64,000 nt of DNA from contig NC_134107.1 in assembly GCF_040939455.1 (NCBI RefSeq), positions 11,719,537-11,783,536 of the forward strand. Reading direction: 5' to 3'. The DNA comes from Microcebus murinus (Eukaryota; Chordata; Mammalia; Primates; Cheirogaleidae). The position numbers and the translations under genes were made by a program. Every line of letters begins with the position of its first letter. The stretch's first letter is position 1. The notes beneath the pieces are model-generated. The model was not told the DNA's origin. It made no database searches and saw only the letters and a program-made list of their open reading frames with translations. Below are positions 23,465-33,462 of the stretch, one piece after another.

Positions 23465-24720
23465 AAAAAGAAAATTGTGGTAAAATATACATAACATGAA
23501 ATTGACCATCTTAACCATTTTTAAGTGTACCGTTCACTGGCATCGAGCATATTCCCGAATTGTCGGGCGGCCGGCCCACCGGCCATCCCTCTCTGGAGCT
23601 TTGCCGTCTTCCCACACTGAAACTCGGTACCCACCGAACGCTGTCTGCCCCCTTCCCCCCGGCCCGGCCGCCTCCCTTGCACGGTCTCACTCTGTGACTC
23701 TGACCCTCCAGAAACCTTCTGTAAGTGGAACCACGCAGTATTCGCCCCGTGGTGACTGGCTTGCTGCACCGAGCATGCGTCTCCAGGTTCATGCACAGCA
23801 TGTGTCGGAATGTTGTTCCTTTTTCTTTTTTTAAGATAAGGTCTCTTGACGTTGCTCAAGCTGGGCTGCAACTCCCCGGCTCAAGCGAGTCTCCGCGGCA
23901 GCCTCCGGAGGGGCTTTGCCGCTGTCGCTGTCGGTGGGGACCGCGTTTTACCACTTGCTTTTCGGTGGCTGAGTAGTACAGCTTCATTTATTTTAAAATT
24001 CCTTACTGAGCGCCATTTAGGGCTCCTTTTTTTTTATTTCTATCTTTACTAACAATGCAGAAAAACATGCCCTTTAATATAATTTTTATGTGTTTAAGCT
24101 ATTATTTCTGTAGGGTACATTTCCAAAAGAAGGTTGGCTGTGTCATAGGATATAAGTATTTCAAAGGTTTTTACATATTGCCAACTGTTTTTCCAAAAGG
24201 GTCCACTGAGTCCTGTCTGCAGTGAAGGGGTTTGAGTGTGCCCCTCCCCCAACACTGTCTCTATCTTCTAAACTTTTGCCAAGCTGGTGGGTGACATATG
24301 ATTATTTCATTGTTTTGATTTGCATTTTCTTAAACATTACTGAGATAGACTACATATTTTTGTTTCTTTCTCATTTATATATTTTATTTTGAGGATCTTG
24401 TATTCCTATCCTTTGTCCATTTCCCCATTTTTCTTATTTTTAGTCTTTCTAGGATGTCTCTCTCTACATATTTAGGTCATGAGCCTTTACTGCGGCTCGA
24501 ATATCTCTTTCTCATCGGTAGTTTGTTTTTTCACTTTGCTTACGGCGTCTTTGTTGAACAGAAATACTACATTCTAACGTAGCCACATTTATCAATCTTT
24601 TCCTTTTTGATGTGCTTTCCGCATCTCGTTTAAGAAACTCTTCTTCTACGGGGAGATCAAAAGCAGGTTCTCCTATATTTTCTGCTTTTCATCTTTGGAA
24701 ATTCTGCTCACCTTTTTTTT
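23465..24720 (-). mobile_element. Old L1 3' UTR and ORF2 fragment
   Basis: The left part ('tggtaaaatatacataacat', 'accatttttaagtgtaccgt', 'agtaagtgg'-like phrase near 23.72 kb) is the reverse of an L1M 3' UTR. To the right, 'tgattatttcattgttttga' and 'atcttgtattcctatccttt' continue into the region near the ORF2 end. An Alu monomer remnant sits at about 23815-23925. Confidence 0.8.
23815..23925 (-). repeat. Alu monomer-like fragment
   Basis: 'tttttttaagataaggtctc' then 'caactccccggctcaagcga' and 'cagcctccggag' match a diverged reverse Alu arm. It is partial and embedded in L1. Confidence 0.55.
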
Positions 24721-25160
24721 GGTGTGGTGTTATCTTAGGTTCGGTTTCCCCAGGAGAGAGCCCGAGACAAGGATCCGGGTGCGGGCAGAGGGGATGGGAA
24801 GGAAATCGGAGGGTGTGTTGATGAGATGGTACCGCTACAGACAACTGGGATTCAGCCCACTGGCGACCTCGAGGACTGTCCCTCTTGAGTGGCCGGGAAG
24901 AAGTGTTGTTATCAATCAGCCCCTGCCCGTTCCCGCCGCACCACTGGGCACTATTGCTGGGGCATGAGCTCCCTGGCACTTCCAGCTGCAGTTCTTGCAG
25001 GGTGAGTGGAAGCCCGTGGGTCACAGAGGACACTTTTGTATGTATTGGGTCGGGGGTTTGAAGGGGGATTGGCCAGGGCATCCCTGTGTCCACTCCAGTG
25101 TGAGTCTGGAACCTACATTTATTTTGCTCCAAATGGGCAGCCAGTTGACCCAGCCCTATT
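24721..25160. other. Unassigned; possible LTR remnant at 24735-24990
   Basis: 'gttcggtttccccaggagag' followed by 'cccgagacaaggatccgggt' resembles the start of an old LTR. A similar phrase pattern occurs near 34140, but neither is assignable. Confidence 0.3.
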
Positions 25161-25164
25161 TATT

Positions 25165-25470
25165 TATTTATGAGACAGAGTCTCACTCTGTTGCCCAGGC
25201 TAGAGTGCTGTGCCGTCAGCAGAGCTCACAGCAACCTCAAACTCCTGGGCTCAGGCGATCCTCCCGCCTCAGCCTCCCAAGTAGCTGGGACTACATGCCC
25301 GGCTAATTTTTTCTGTATATTTTTAGTTGTCCAGCTAATTTCTTTCTATTTTTAGTAGAGATGGGGTCTCGCTCTTGCTCAGGCTGGTCTCAAACTCGTG
25401 AGCTCAAACGATCTACCTGCCTCGGCCTCCCAGAGTGCTAGGATTACAGGCGTGAGCCACTGTGCCCGCC
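25165..25470 (-). mobile_element. Lemur-type Alu SINE
   Basis: Reverse Alu with TTTA-rich tail and linker 'tagttgtccagctaatttc'. A few bases are missing around 25295 ('gactacatgcccggc'). Confidence 0.93.
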
Positions 25471-26263
25471 CTCAGCACAATTTATTTTATCCATCCATTT
25501 TCTTGTTGATATTATTAAATCAAATTTCTCAATTCAGTGTTCTGGGTGTATCTGTCTATCCCTGTATTGCTATCACACTGTCTGTTTTTTTTTTTTTTTG
25601 AGACAGACTCTTGCTCTGTTGCCCCGGCCAGAGTGCCGTGGCATCAGCCTAGCTCACAGCAACCTCAAACTCCTGGGCTTGAGCGATCCTCCCGACTCGT
25701 CCTCCCAGAGTGCTAGGATTATGGGCATGAGCCACCACGCCCGGCCACGCTGTCTTGATGAACACAGCTTTATGAGTCTTGATAGCTAGTAGGGAACACC
25801 CCCTCCCCAAATACCTCGACTGGTTGTTCTTCAAAATTGTCTCAGCTATTCTTGGTTCTTTACTTTTGTATTTGCATTTCAGTATTATATCGTGGAGTTC
25901 CCTGAAAAGCCCCATTCAAAATTTGATTGGCACTGCACTCACTTTATAGATTAATTTAGTGAGCATTGTTATGTTTATGATGTGAGGCTTTCTATCCGCA
26001 AACATGCTGTGTATCTGTGTTTATTCATGTCTTCTGTGTTCCGCAGCAGTATTTTATAACTTCGTCCATAAATGTCTTGTGTATCATCCTGTCTGTCTTT
26101 TAATCTCAATCCCTAATGGTTTCTGCTGCCATCATTAGTGATGTCTTCTTATATTTACTACATAGTTATTTCTGGGCATAGCAATATTATTGATCTTTTA
26201 CAATATACATTGATCTTATATCCAGCAACACTGCTGAGCCTTTTTATTGTTTTATTTTTATTT
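25471..26263 (-). mobile_element. Old L1 ORF2 fragment
   Basis: Reverse ORF2 phrases in order: 'ctgtattgctatcacactgt', 'cagctattcttggttcttta', 'tgtttatgatgtgaggcttt', 'ccagcaacactgctgagcc'. A short Alu at 25584-25745 interrupts it. Confidence 0.82.
25584..25745 (-). mobile_element. Internally deleted Alu
   Basis: The A-tail end and start of one arm are joined directly to the end of the other arm. Near-perfect target duplication 'cacactgtct' (25574-25583) and 'cacgctgtct' (25746-25755) shows it inserted, or was recombined, as a ~160-bp unit. Confidence 0.9.
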
Positions 26264-26591
26264 TTTATTTTTTTTTTTTGCGACAGAGTCTGGCTCTATT
26301 GCCTGGGCTGGAGTGCAAAGTGTCAGCCTAGCTCACAGCAACCTTAGACTCCTGGGCTCAAGCGATCCTCCTGCCTCAGCCTCCCGAGTAGCTGGGACTA
26401 CAGGCATGCGCCACCATGCCCAACTAATTTTTTCTATTTTTAGTTGCCCAGCTAATTTTTTTTTTTTTTTTTAGTAGAGACAGGGTCTCACTCTTGCTCA
26501 GGCTGGTCTTGAACTCCTGAGCTTTAGGCGATCCTCCTGCCTCAGCCTCCCAGAGTACTAGGATTACAGGTGTGAGCTACCACACCCGGCT
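26264..26591 (-). mobile_element. Lemur-type Alu SINE
   Basis: Reverse Alu with both arms. The T-run in the linker (26456-26472) has expanded. Confidence 0.93.
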
Positions 26592-26614
26592 GCTTTTGGT
26601 GTTGTCGATTTCGG

Positions 26615-26995
26615 TTTTTTTTTTTTTTTTTTTTTTTTTTTAGGGAACCCATAAAGGTCTTCTGTCTTTCTTATGGAATTTATATGTCATTTGAGAAATA
26701 AGACAAAAAGGAAAACACATGAGGGACCAAATTATTAAACTGTCACCTTGGTTACCGATGAGGCTAATGCAGGAGGATGAAACTGGGAGAGAGACCCTTC
26801 CAGGGCTGCAGCCCTCAGCAAGCCGGGCTCACCCACTTGCCGGGGTTGGGAAATGCACGCAGCCAGGGTCTCTCAGAGGCAGGTTTCTGTGCTCAGCGTG
26901 CTCTGAGACAGAGACAGAGACAGAGAGAAGCGAGACAGGCTGGCGGGTCCACACGTGCTTAGTTTCTCCGTGCAACCAGGGGGGCCAGGAGTAGG
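26615..26995 (-). other. Unassigned segment headed by a 27-T run
   Basis: A run of 27 T is followed by about 350 bp that is more GC-rich than the flanking L1 and contains a GACAGA repeat (26905-26930). This is the architecture of a minus-strand retroposed transcript (A-tail at left). No matching target duplication or source gene is recognised. The L1 sequences on its two sides come from different parts of ORF2. Confidence 0.4.
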
Positions 26996-26999
26996 GAAT

Positions 27000-27526
27000 G
27001 AACAGTCTCCCTAATGTTACCCACCTACAATATTGTAACGTTCCAATCTCAATAGGGTTTTCTTTTACCATTTTTATTTTACCCCTTCTACTTTCTTCGA
27101 TTTTATCTTTAGTATTTTTCCAGCTTCTTGAGTTTAATGCTTTAGTCTTTGATTTCAGTGTTCATTTTTTTTTCTTTTGAAATATAATACAGTTAAGGGT
27201 GTAAATTTAGAACTAAATACCTATGCACTTTAACTATATCCCACAAGTTGTGAAAAGTAGTACTTTCACAGACATTCAGTTCTAAATATTTTGTCATTTA
27301 TTTTGTAGTCTCCTTTATAATCCATAGTTTTCTAAGGCTAATTTCTTATTTCTAAATGAGTGAGGTTAAAAATTGTTTTTAAAATCATGGCTCTCCAGTT
27401 TAACTGCATTGTGCTCAGAGATTATGGCCTGTAAGATACAGATTTGTTGACATTTTTTATTACTTCCTCTGTGAGCTCATAAATGGTCAATTTTTGTATG
27501 TGTGCTGTATGTGCTTGAAAAGAATG
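27000..27526 (-). mobile_element. Old L1 ORF2 fragment
   Basis: 'tttaactatatcccacaagt', 'agtctcctttataatccata' and 'gcattgtgctcagagattat' are the reverse of the upstream half of ORF2. It continues past the Alu at 27527. Confidence 0.82.
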
Positions 27527-27824
27527 AGGCCAGGAGTGGTGGCTCACGCCTGTAAACCTAGCACTCTGGGAGGCCAAGGCGGGGGGATCACTTGAGTCAG
27601 GAGTTCGAGACCAGCCTGAGCAATAGAGTGAGACCCCTTTTCTACTAAAAATAGCAAAATTGGTAAAATTAGGAAGGCATCGTGTCACACACTTGTAGTT
27701 CCTGCTACTCGGGAGGCTGAGGCAAGAGGATCGCTTGAGCCCAGGAGTTTGAGGTTGCAGTGAGCTACGATGACACCACTGTACTCTACCGGGGCAACAG
27801 AGTGAGACCCTGTCTCAAAAAAAG
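27527..27824 (+). mobile_element. Alu SINE
   Basis: Plus-strand dimeric Alu ('ggccaggagtggtggctcac' to 'ctgtctcaaaaaaag'), flanked by an imperfect 'gaaaagaatga'/'gaagaatga' duplication. Confidence 0.92.
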
Positions 27825-28137
27825 AGGAAGAATGAATATTATCTATTTGTTGCATTCAGAATTCTACATAAAGTAGATTAAGCTTGAGAATTATGTTGTC
27901 CAGACATTATAAATTATCACAATATATTTTATCTGCCTGATGGGTTAGTTTCTGATAGATGAGCAACAAAATCTTCCTCCATGCCTAAGGCTGTTCAATT
28001 TCTGCTTATAAGTGAGTCAGCTTTGCTTTGTACGTATTGAAGTTATGTTGTTAGGTGTGTGCAAATTCATGGTTTGGAGAACAGTACATGTTATCATTAT
28101 GTTGTATATTTATTTATGCCTAATAATGTTTTTCTGC
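27825..28137 (-). mobile_element. Old L1 ORF2 fragment, continuation
   Basis: 'aatattatctatttgttgca' directly continues the phrase cut at 27526. Further on, 'ttaggtgtgtgcaaattcat' and 'atgttatcattatgttgt' fit the same L1. Confidence 0.75.
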
Positions 28138-28151
28138 CATGAATTCTTCTT

Positions 28152-28478
28152 TTTTTTTTTTTTTTTTTGAGACAGAGTCTCGCTTTGTTGTCCAGGCTAG
28201 AGTGAGTGCCGTGGCGTCAGCCTCGCTCACAGCAACCTCAAACTCCTGGGCTCAGTGATCCTTCTGCCTCAGCCTCCCAAGTAGCTGGGACTACAGGCAT
28301 GCGCCACCATGCCCGGCTAATTTTTTATATATATATATCAGTTGGCCAATTGATTTCTTTCTATTTATAGTAGAGACGGGGTCTCGCTCTTGCTGGTTTT
28401 GAACTCCTGACCTTGAGCAATCCGCCCGCCTAGGCCTCCCAAGAGCTAGGATTACAGGCGTGAGCCACAGCGCCCGGC
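28152..28478 (-). mobile_element. Lemur-type Alu SINE, first of a tandem pair
   Basis: Full reverse Alu with linker 'cagttggccaattgatttc'. Target sequence 'catgaattcttct' stands at 28138-28150 and 28480-28492. Confidence 0.97.
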
Positions 28479-28492
28479 CCATGAATTCTTCT

Positions 28493-28816
28493 TTTTTTGA
28501 GACAGAGTCTCACTCTGTTCCCCCCACTAGAGTGCCATGGCGTCAGCCTAGCTCACAACAACCTCAAACTCCTGGGCTCAAGCAATCCTCCTGCCTCAGC
28601 CTCCTGAGTAGCTGGGACTACAGGCATGCGCCACCATGCCCGGCTAATTTTTTTTCTATATATTTTTAGTTGGCCAATTAATTTATTTATATTTTTTTAG
28701 TAGAGACGGGGTCTTGCTCTTGCTCAGGCTGGTTTGGAACTTCTGACCTTGAGCGATCCGCCCGCCTCGGCCTCCCAGAGTGCTAGGATTACAGGCGTGA
28801 GCCACCGCGCCCGGCC
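28493..28816 (-). mobile_element. Lemur-type Alu SINE, second of a tandem pair
   Basis: A second full reverse Alu starts directly after the first one's target duplication, and 'catgaattc' recurs at 28817-28825. The two arms differ from the neighbour at many bases, so this is a second insertion and not a recent duplication. Confidence 0.97.
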
Positions 28817-28889
28817 CATGAATTCCTATTTCAATATTGCCAGGCCAGCTTTCATAAGTTAGTATTTGCTTGATATGACAGAGGCTACT

Positions 28890-29265
28890 AGTTACCACCC
28901 AGTGATTAATTTCCCATTTTTCCTTAGTGGTGCACCCAAGTTGTATTTGTAGTGAAAATGCACTAGCTGAAAGACAACATTAAGAAACTTCACTCGCAGC
29001 AGGTGGGCTGCTCTGTAAGTTGGGGACTCCCAAGGATAAGAAAACTGCTTGAAGGAAGTAATCCAGAGGAGAGGACACCTCTTTTGTTCTGGCTGCCTTT
29101 TTCCTTCCTGTGCCTGGAATGCTGATTGGATGGCTGGAGTTCCAGCAGCCATCTTGGAGCACGAAGTTGCCTTGAGGAAGGCATCAAGTACTGGAACAGT
29201 GGAACAGAGAGAAGAAAAATGCTGGAGCCTCATTGACAATGGAACTGTTTTACCTAACATACACC
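28890..29265 (+). mobile_element. MLT1-like MaLR LTR remnant
   Basis: 'tggctggagttccagcagcc', 'atcttggagcacgaagttgc' and 'aatgctggagcctcattgac' match the middle of an MLT1-type LTR. The ends are unclear. Confidence 0.6.
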
Positions 29266-29424
29266 AGGTATATCTCTGCTGTGTGTGCTTCTATTTTCAG
29301 TTTCTTTGGTGTTTTGCTCTAGGTGTATCTGTTCACGTATTTTGGATTTAAGCCCTTTATTTCGTTGTATGTATATTAAAAATTTGAGGGAAAACATGCA
29401 AATTTGTGGGCATTCTACAAGTAA

Positions 29425-29500
29425 TTTTATAAGCATTTAGCATTGTGCCTCAGACATAGTGGGTACTCACTAAATATTTGTTGAATGATGAACAAATATG
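29425..29500 (+). repeat. MIR/L2 3' tail
   Basis: 'gcattgtgcctcagacatag' followed by 'actaaatatttgttgaatga'. Confidence 0.6.
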
Positions 29501-29689
29501 CTACAAGTATTTTCTCCCATCTGTCATTTATCTTTTGACTGTAATTATAATGTCTTTGCTGTACTGAAATGAAAATTTTTTATGTAGTCAAATGTGTGGG
29601 CCTTTGTCTTTTTGGCTTCTGGGTTTGTGTGTTATGGCTAGAAAGACCCTACTTCCCACTTACTTCAAATTTATGAGTACATCTTCTTA
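29501..29689 (-). mobile_element. Old L1 fragment
   Basis: 'tattttctcccatctgtcat', 'tatgtagtcaaatgtgtggg' and 'ggctagaaagaccctacttc' are reverse L1 3' region phrases. Confidence 0.72.
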
Positions 29690-29823
29690 CTTTTTTTTTT
29701 TTTTCTTTTTTTGAGACAGCGTCTCACTCTGTTGCCTGGGCTAGACTGCCGTGGCATCAGCCTAGCTCACAGCAACCTCCGACTCCTGGGCTCAAGCAAT
29801 CCTCCTGCCTCAGCCTCCTGAGA
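29690..29823 (-). mobile_element. Truncated Alu (one arm)
   Basis: The T-run and right arm are present up to 'cctcagcctcctgag', where similarity stops. The element is 5'-truncated. Confidence 0.9.
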
Positions 29824-30270
29824 AACATACAAAATGAGGATGGCCCTGGTGTCTGCGAAAGCTCTTTGTAAGCTGTAAACAAAACCCACTATTCTCATTA
29901 ATAATGAAAATAACATACAAGGAGAAAGAAATGGACATAGCATCTGAATCATTGATATCTGTGAAAAATTAGATTGGAATAGAAAAAGTATGACTTCTAA
30001 CTTTGCTGTGAAGTTCAAATCCATTTTTCTCTTGCTCTGGGCGCTAATAATCTGATTGAAAGGCAGACTTCTGACTTGGAATTTGTACACAACGCTGACA
30101 AGGGACCGTACCCAGGACTCTAATGAGCCGGGCCGCAGGTGACGGTCCTTGCCTTGGGCATTGTACCGGCACATTCTATTTCTCAGGAACCCCAGACCCA
30201 GAGAGGTGTTTGGAGGCGTCTCCGGGTTGGCTGACAGTCCTGGGCAAACTAGACCCGGTGCTCAAAACAC
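29824..30270. other. Unassigned AT-rich stretch
   Basis: No repeat recognised. There are no exon signals that I trust. Confidence 0.4.
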
Positions 30271-30286
30271 ACAGAAACACAGCACG

Positions 30287-30616
<330 letters not shown>

Positions 30617-30632
30617 AGAAACACAGCACGGG

Positions 30633-31087
30633 TGAATGGGAAGAAGAAGCCGGGGACACATAGCCGAGGGGACGTTTCCCAGGAGAAGCACCAGCCTTGT
30701 GGCTGGCAAGATTTTAATTAGATTCAAAAGTTTTTGCTAAAGCCTCAGGATCTTAGATTTAAACAGATCGATGAAGTGAATTCAGATGTGGAGAGTACCA
30801 TGGGACGTTTGGGACCGGCCCTCGGGAGAGGACGGGGGCTGGCAGCCTCGTCTTAGAATCCTTGACGCACGGTTGGTGGCGAGAGCCTGGGAGGGACGGA
30901 GCGTCCGGAAGAGCAACCGCAGACAGGCGTGCACGTGGGCCGTTGGGCCGGCGCTCCCGAACAACCACAGGCAAGTCAGAGACGCTGACTTCTCCCCTGC
31001 TGAGTGGGCAGGGCGACACCCCCATGGCGGTGAAGGGAGATGAGAGCCTGGAGGCTGGCGGGTTTGCTGAGCTTGCCAGCCCGGATA
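30633..31087. other. Unassigned stretch before the minisatellite
   Basis: GC-rich with several CpGs at 30.82-30.96 kb. No recognised element. Confidence 0.4.
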
Positions 31088-31504
31088 GGGACGGCATGGG
31101 ACAGGGATGGCATGGGACAGGGGAGGCATGGAACCGGGACGGCATGGGACAGGGATGGCATGGGACAGGGATGGCATGGGACAGGGGAGGCATGGAACCG
31201 GGACGGCATGGGACAGGGATGGCATGGGACAGGGATGGCATGGGACAGGGACGGCATGGGGACAGGGACGGCATGGGGACAGGGACGGCATGGGACAGGG
31301 ACGGCATGGGACAGGACGGCATGGGAAAGGGATGGCATGGGGACAGGGATGGCATGGGGACAGGGACGGCATGGGGACAGGGACGGCATGGGGACAGGGA
31401 CGGTATGGGGCAGGGACGGCATGGGATAGTGATGGCATAGGATAGCCAAAGTAATAGAGATGACATGGGGTAGTGAAGGCATGGGACAGGGACGGCATGG
31501 GAAA
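31088..31504. repeat. 16/17-bp minisatellite, about 25 units
   Basis: The unit is 'acggcatgggacaggg', with variants atgg/gagg at the start, 'aaccggg' at the end, and an extra G giving 17 bp. A higher-order 64-bp block (acgg, atgg, atgg, gagg units) appears in the left third. One run near 31439-31460 is degenerate. The unit has no stop codon in any frame, so long open frames run through on both strands (up to 264 codons on the minus strand). I regard these as artefacts of the repeat. Confidence 0.97.
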
Positions 31505-31539
31505 GCGCCTTTCTTTTCGCCCCCCACTGCCTGGCTTAC

Positions 31540-32010
31540 ATGCATTGGTTTCCTGGGCGCTATAACAAAGTCCCACAAACGTGGTGGCTTAAAACCACCA
31601 TCCATTTATTCTCTCACCATCCTAGAGGCTGGAAGTCTGAAATCAGGGTGTCAGCAGGGCCACGTTCTCTCAGAAGGCTCTGGGTGGCGGGGGTGGTGTT
31701 TCCTTGCCTCTCCCAGCTCCATGCATTGCCGGCATCTTGCGAACCCGTCACTCCAGACCCTGCCTCTGTCGTCACGGGGCCTCTTCCCTCAGCTCCGAGT
31801 CTCCCCTCATCTCCCCTCTGTGAGCGCCTGTGTCCAAATTTCCCTCCTCTTATAAGGACATCAGTCGTCGGGTTTAGGGTCCACCTTAATCCATCATGAC
31901 CTGATCTTAACTTGGTTACATCTTCAAAGATCCTATTTGCAAGTAAGGTCACGTTTTGAGGTTCTGGGTGGACGTGAATTTGGGAGAGATGCTGTTCAAC
32001 CCAGTACAGT
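31540..32010 (-). mobile_element. MLT1-like MaLR LTR, nearly full length
   Basis: Reverse MLT1 order: 'gtggcttaaaaccaccatcc', 'ctagaggctggaagtctgaa', 'cctcttataaggacatcagt', 'aaagatcctatttgcaagta' and 'ttttgaggttctgggtggac', ending 'aacccagtaca'. Confidence 0.9.
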
Positions 32011-32624
32011 GGGAGATGAAAATCTGGTCGCTCCTGTGACTTTTCCAATTACCCTCAGGGGAGAAATGTCGTACAATCACTGAGTCCAAAGTAGAGTCTC
32101 AGTTCAGAGGCTCGAGGTGTCCAGTCCATGTGCTGGTCCACACGCTTCCTCACTCCACGCCCAGGCACCGCGGGCTGGCTGCGGGCTGGCGGCTGGCAGT
32201 GGGGCAGGGTCTGGAGGGCACCTTCCTCCTCTCCGGCCTCCTTGTCCCCTCTGGCGGGCGGGCAGGCTCAACGGGGAGCCATCAGGGCCAGGAAAGCTCT
32301 GCACGGCTGACACGGCCCGAACGTAGCTCTGTGCTTTGGGGTCTGTGGGATTTAGGGCTGTTACTTCGTCCCAAGCAATTTGCCGATCTGGAGACCCTCC
32401 AGGGCAGGGGGTCCCGCCATGGCAGCAGCCCCGTCTCGCTGGCCCTTTGCTCCCTTCCCAGATCCTGGGAGTTAGGCAGCCCACCTCCAGCTGCCCCCCC
32501 CCAGCCGTCTGCCCTTCTAGGTGACCTGCTGGACCCAGCCAGCTCTTGGACACCCCCTCACCCCACCGGGGGATGTGGAACTTCCGGTTCTTGCTAAAGA
32601 AATCTTTTTTCAGATACCTCTCTG
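32011..32624. other. Unassigned GC-rich stretch
   Basis: Long overlapping open frames on both strands with no recognised domain. No repeat recognised. Confidence 0.45.
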
Positions 32625-32697
32625 CTAGGGTCCCGATTAGTTTGTTTGGCCTCCACTAAGTCCCATGTGGGAATTTGACCCCCAGTGTTAGAGGTGG
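32625..32697 (+). mobile_element. MaLR (MST/MLT1-type) LTR, left piece
   Basis: 'ctccactaagtcccatgtgg', 'gaatttgacccccagtgtta' and 'gaggtgg' are the start of a MaLR LTR, cut by the solo LTR at 32698. Confidence 0.7.
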
Positions 32698-33114
32698 TGT
32701 TGGGAGTCGACTACCTCTCACCACCCTACCCAACAGACAGACAGAGACACCGAGGATGCAAACACACAAGAGGAGTTTATTTTCTGGCTAGCCAGGGTCC
32801 AAGCCTTGAGCACCAACGCAGTGGCCACTCTTGCAGGCAAGGACCCCGACTGGGGTTGCAGCGTGCCTTTTATCCCTATGGTGCATACGCTATGCAGTGG
32901 CTGATCACACGTGGATCATGCATTGACCTTTAACATGATTGGTTGGCTGGCAGCCCCACTATACAGGGGTTCGAACAATGCAAAGTTGGCGCAAACAAGC
33001 AAGCAAGCAACGGTTTCCATGGCAAGCAAGCAACAGTTTCCAGAAGCCGGATGTTGGTTCCAGCTTCACTGGGGGTGTGGGCCTTGCAGGTATGCAATGC
33101 CTCGACCCCTCACA
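32698..33114 (-). mobile_element. Solo LTR, 417 bp, with 4-bp target duplication
   Basis: It begins TGTTGGGAGTCGA and ends TCGACCCCTCACA, so it has TG...CA ends and a short imperfect inverted repeat. It is flanked by GTGG at 32694-32697 and 33115-33118. On the minus strand the order is CCAAT (32938-32942), TATA-like GATAAAAGG (32867-32875) and AATAAA (32776-32781), which sets the orientation. The 4-bp duplication fits a gammaretrovirus-like ERV1 LTR. The family is not named. Confidence 0.8.
32989..33047. repeat. AAGC run and duplicated segment inside the solo LTR
   Basis: 'gcaagcaagcaacggtttcc' recurs about 30 bp later with one change ('gcaagcaagcaacagtttcc'). This is an internal duplication in the U3-side part of the LTR. 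Confidence 0.9.
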
Positions 33115-33462
33115 GTGGGGCCTGGGGGGAGGTGTTGGGGTCACGGGGTGCCATTCTCAGTTCTCGAGGGAGGGAGGGAGTTCTTGCTCTTAGATCCTTC
33201 GAGAACTGGTTGTTGGAAATAGCCTGGGACCTCCTCCTCTCTCTCCTGCTTCCGCTCTCGCTGTGTGATCTCCGCACACGCTGGCCCTCGTCCCCTCCCG
33301 TCGTGAGTGGACGCAGCTTGAAGCTCCCGCAAGAAGCAGGCGTCGGCACCGTGCTTCCTGTGCAGCCTGCAAGACTGTGAGCCAAACAGACCTCTTTTCT
33401 CTGTGAACCACCAGCCTCAGATATGCCTTTACAGCAACACAAATAGGCTCAGACACCCCGAT
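33115..33462 (+). mobile_element. MaLR (MST/MLT1-type) LTR, right piece
   Basis: It resumes as 'gtggggcctggggggaggtg'. Its 3' half has 'actgtgagccaaacagacct' and 'cagatatgcctttacagcaa', with an end 'ggctcagacac' typical of MST/MLT1-type LTRs. Confidence 0.82.

Noticed and set aside
30759..31605. Minus-strand open frames of 209-264 codons with proline/histidine-rich repeats
   Set aside because: They are the translation of a 16/17-bp minisatellite that lacks stops in every frame on both strands.
32960..32980. tRNA B-box-like 'ggggttcgaacaatgc'
   Set aside because: It has no A box or cloverleaf around it and lies inside the solo LTR.
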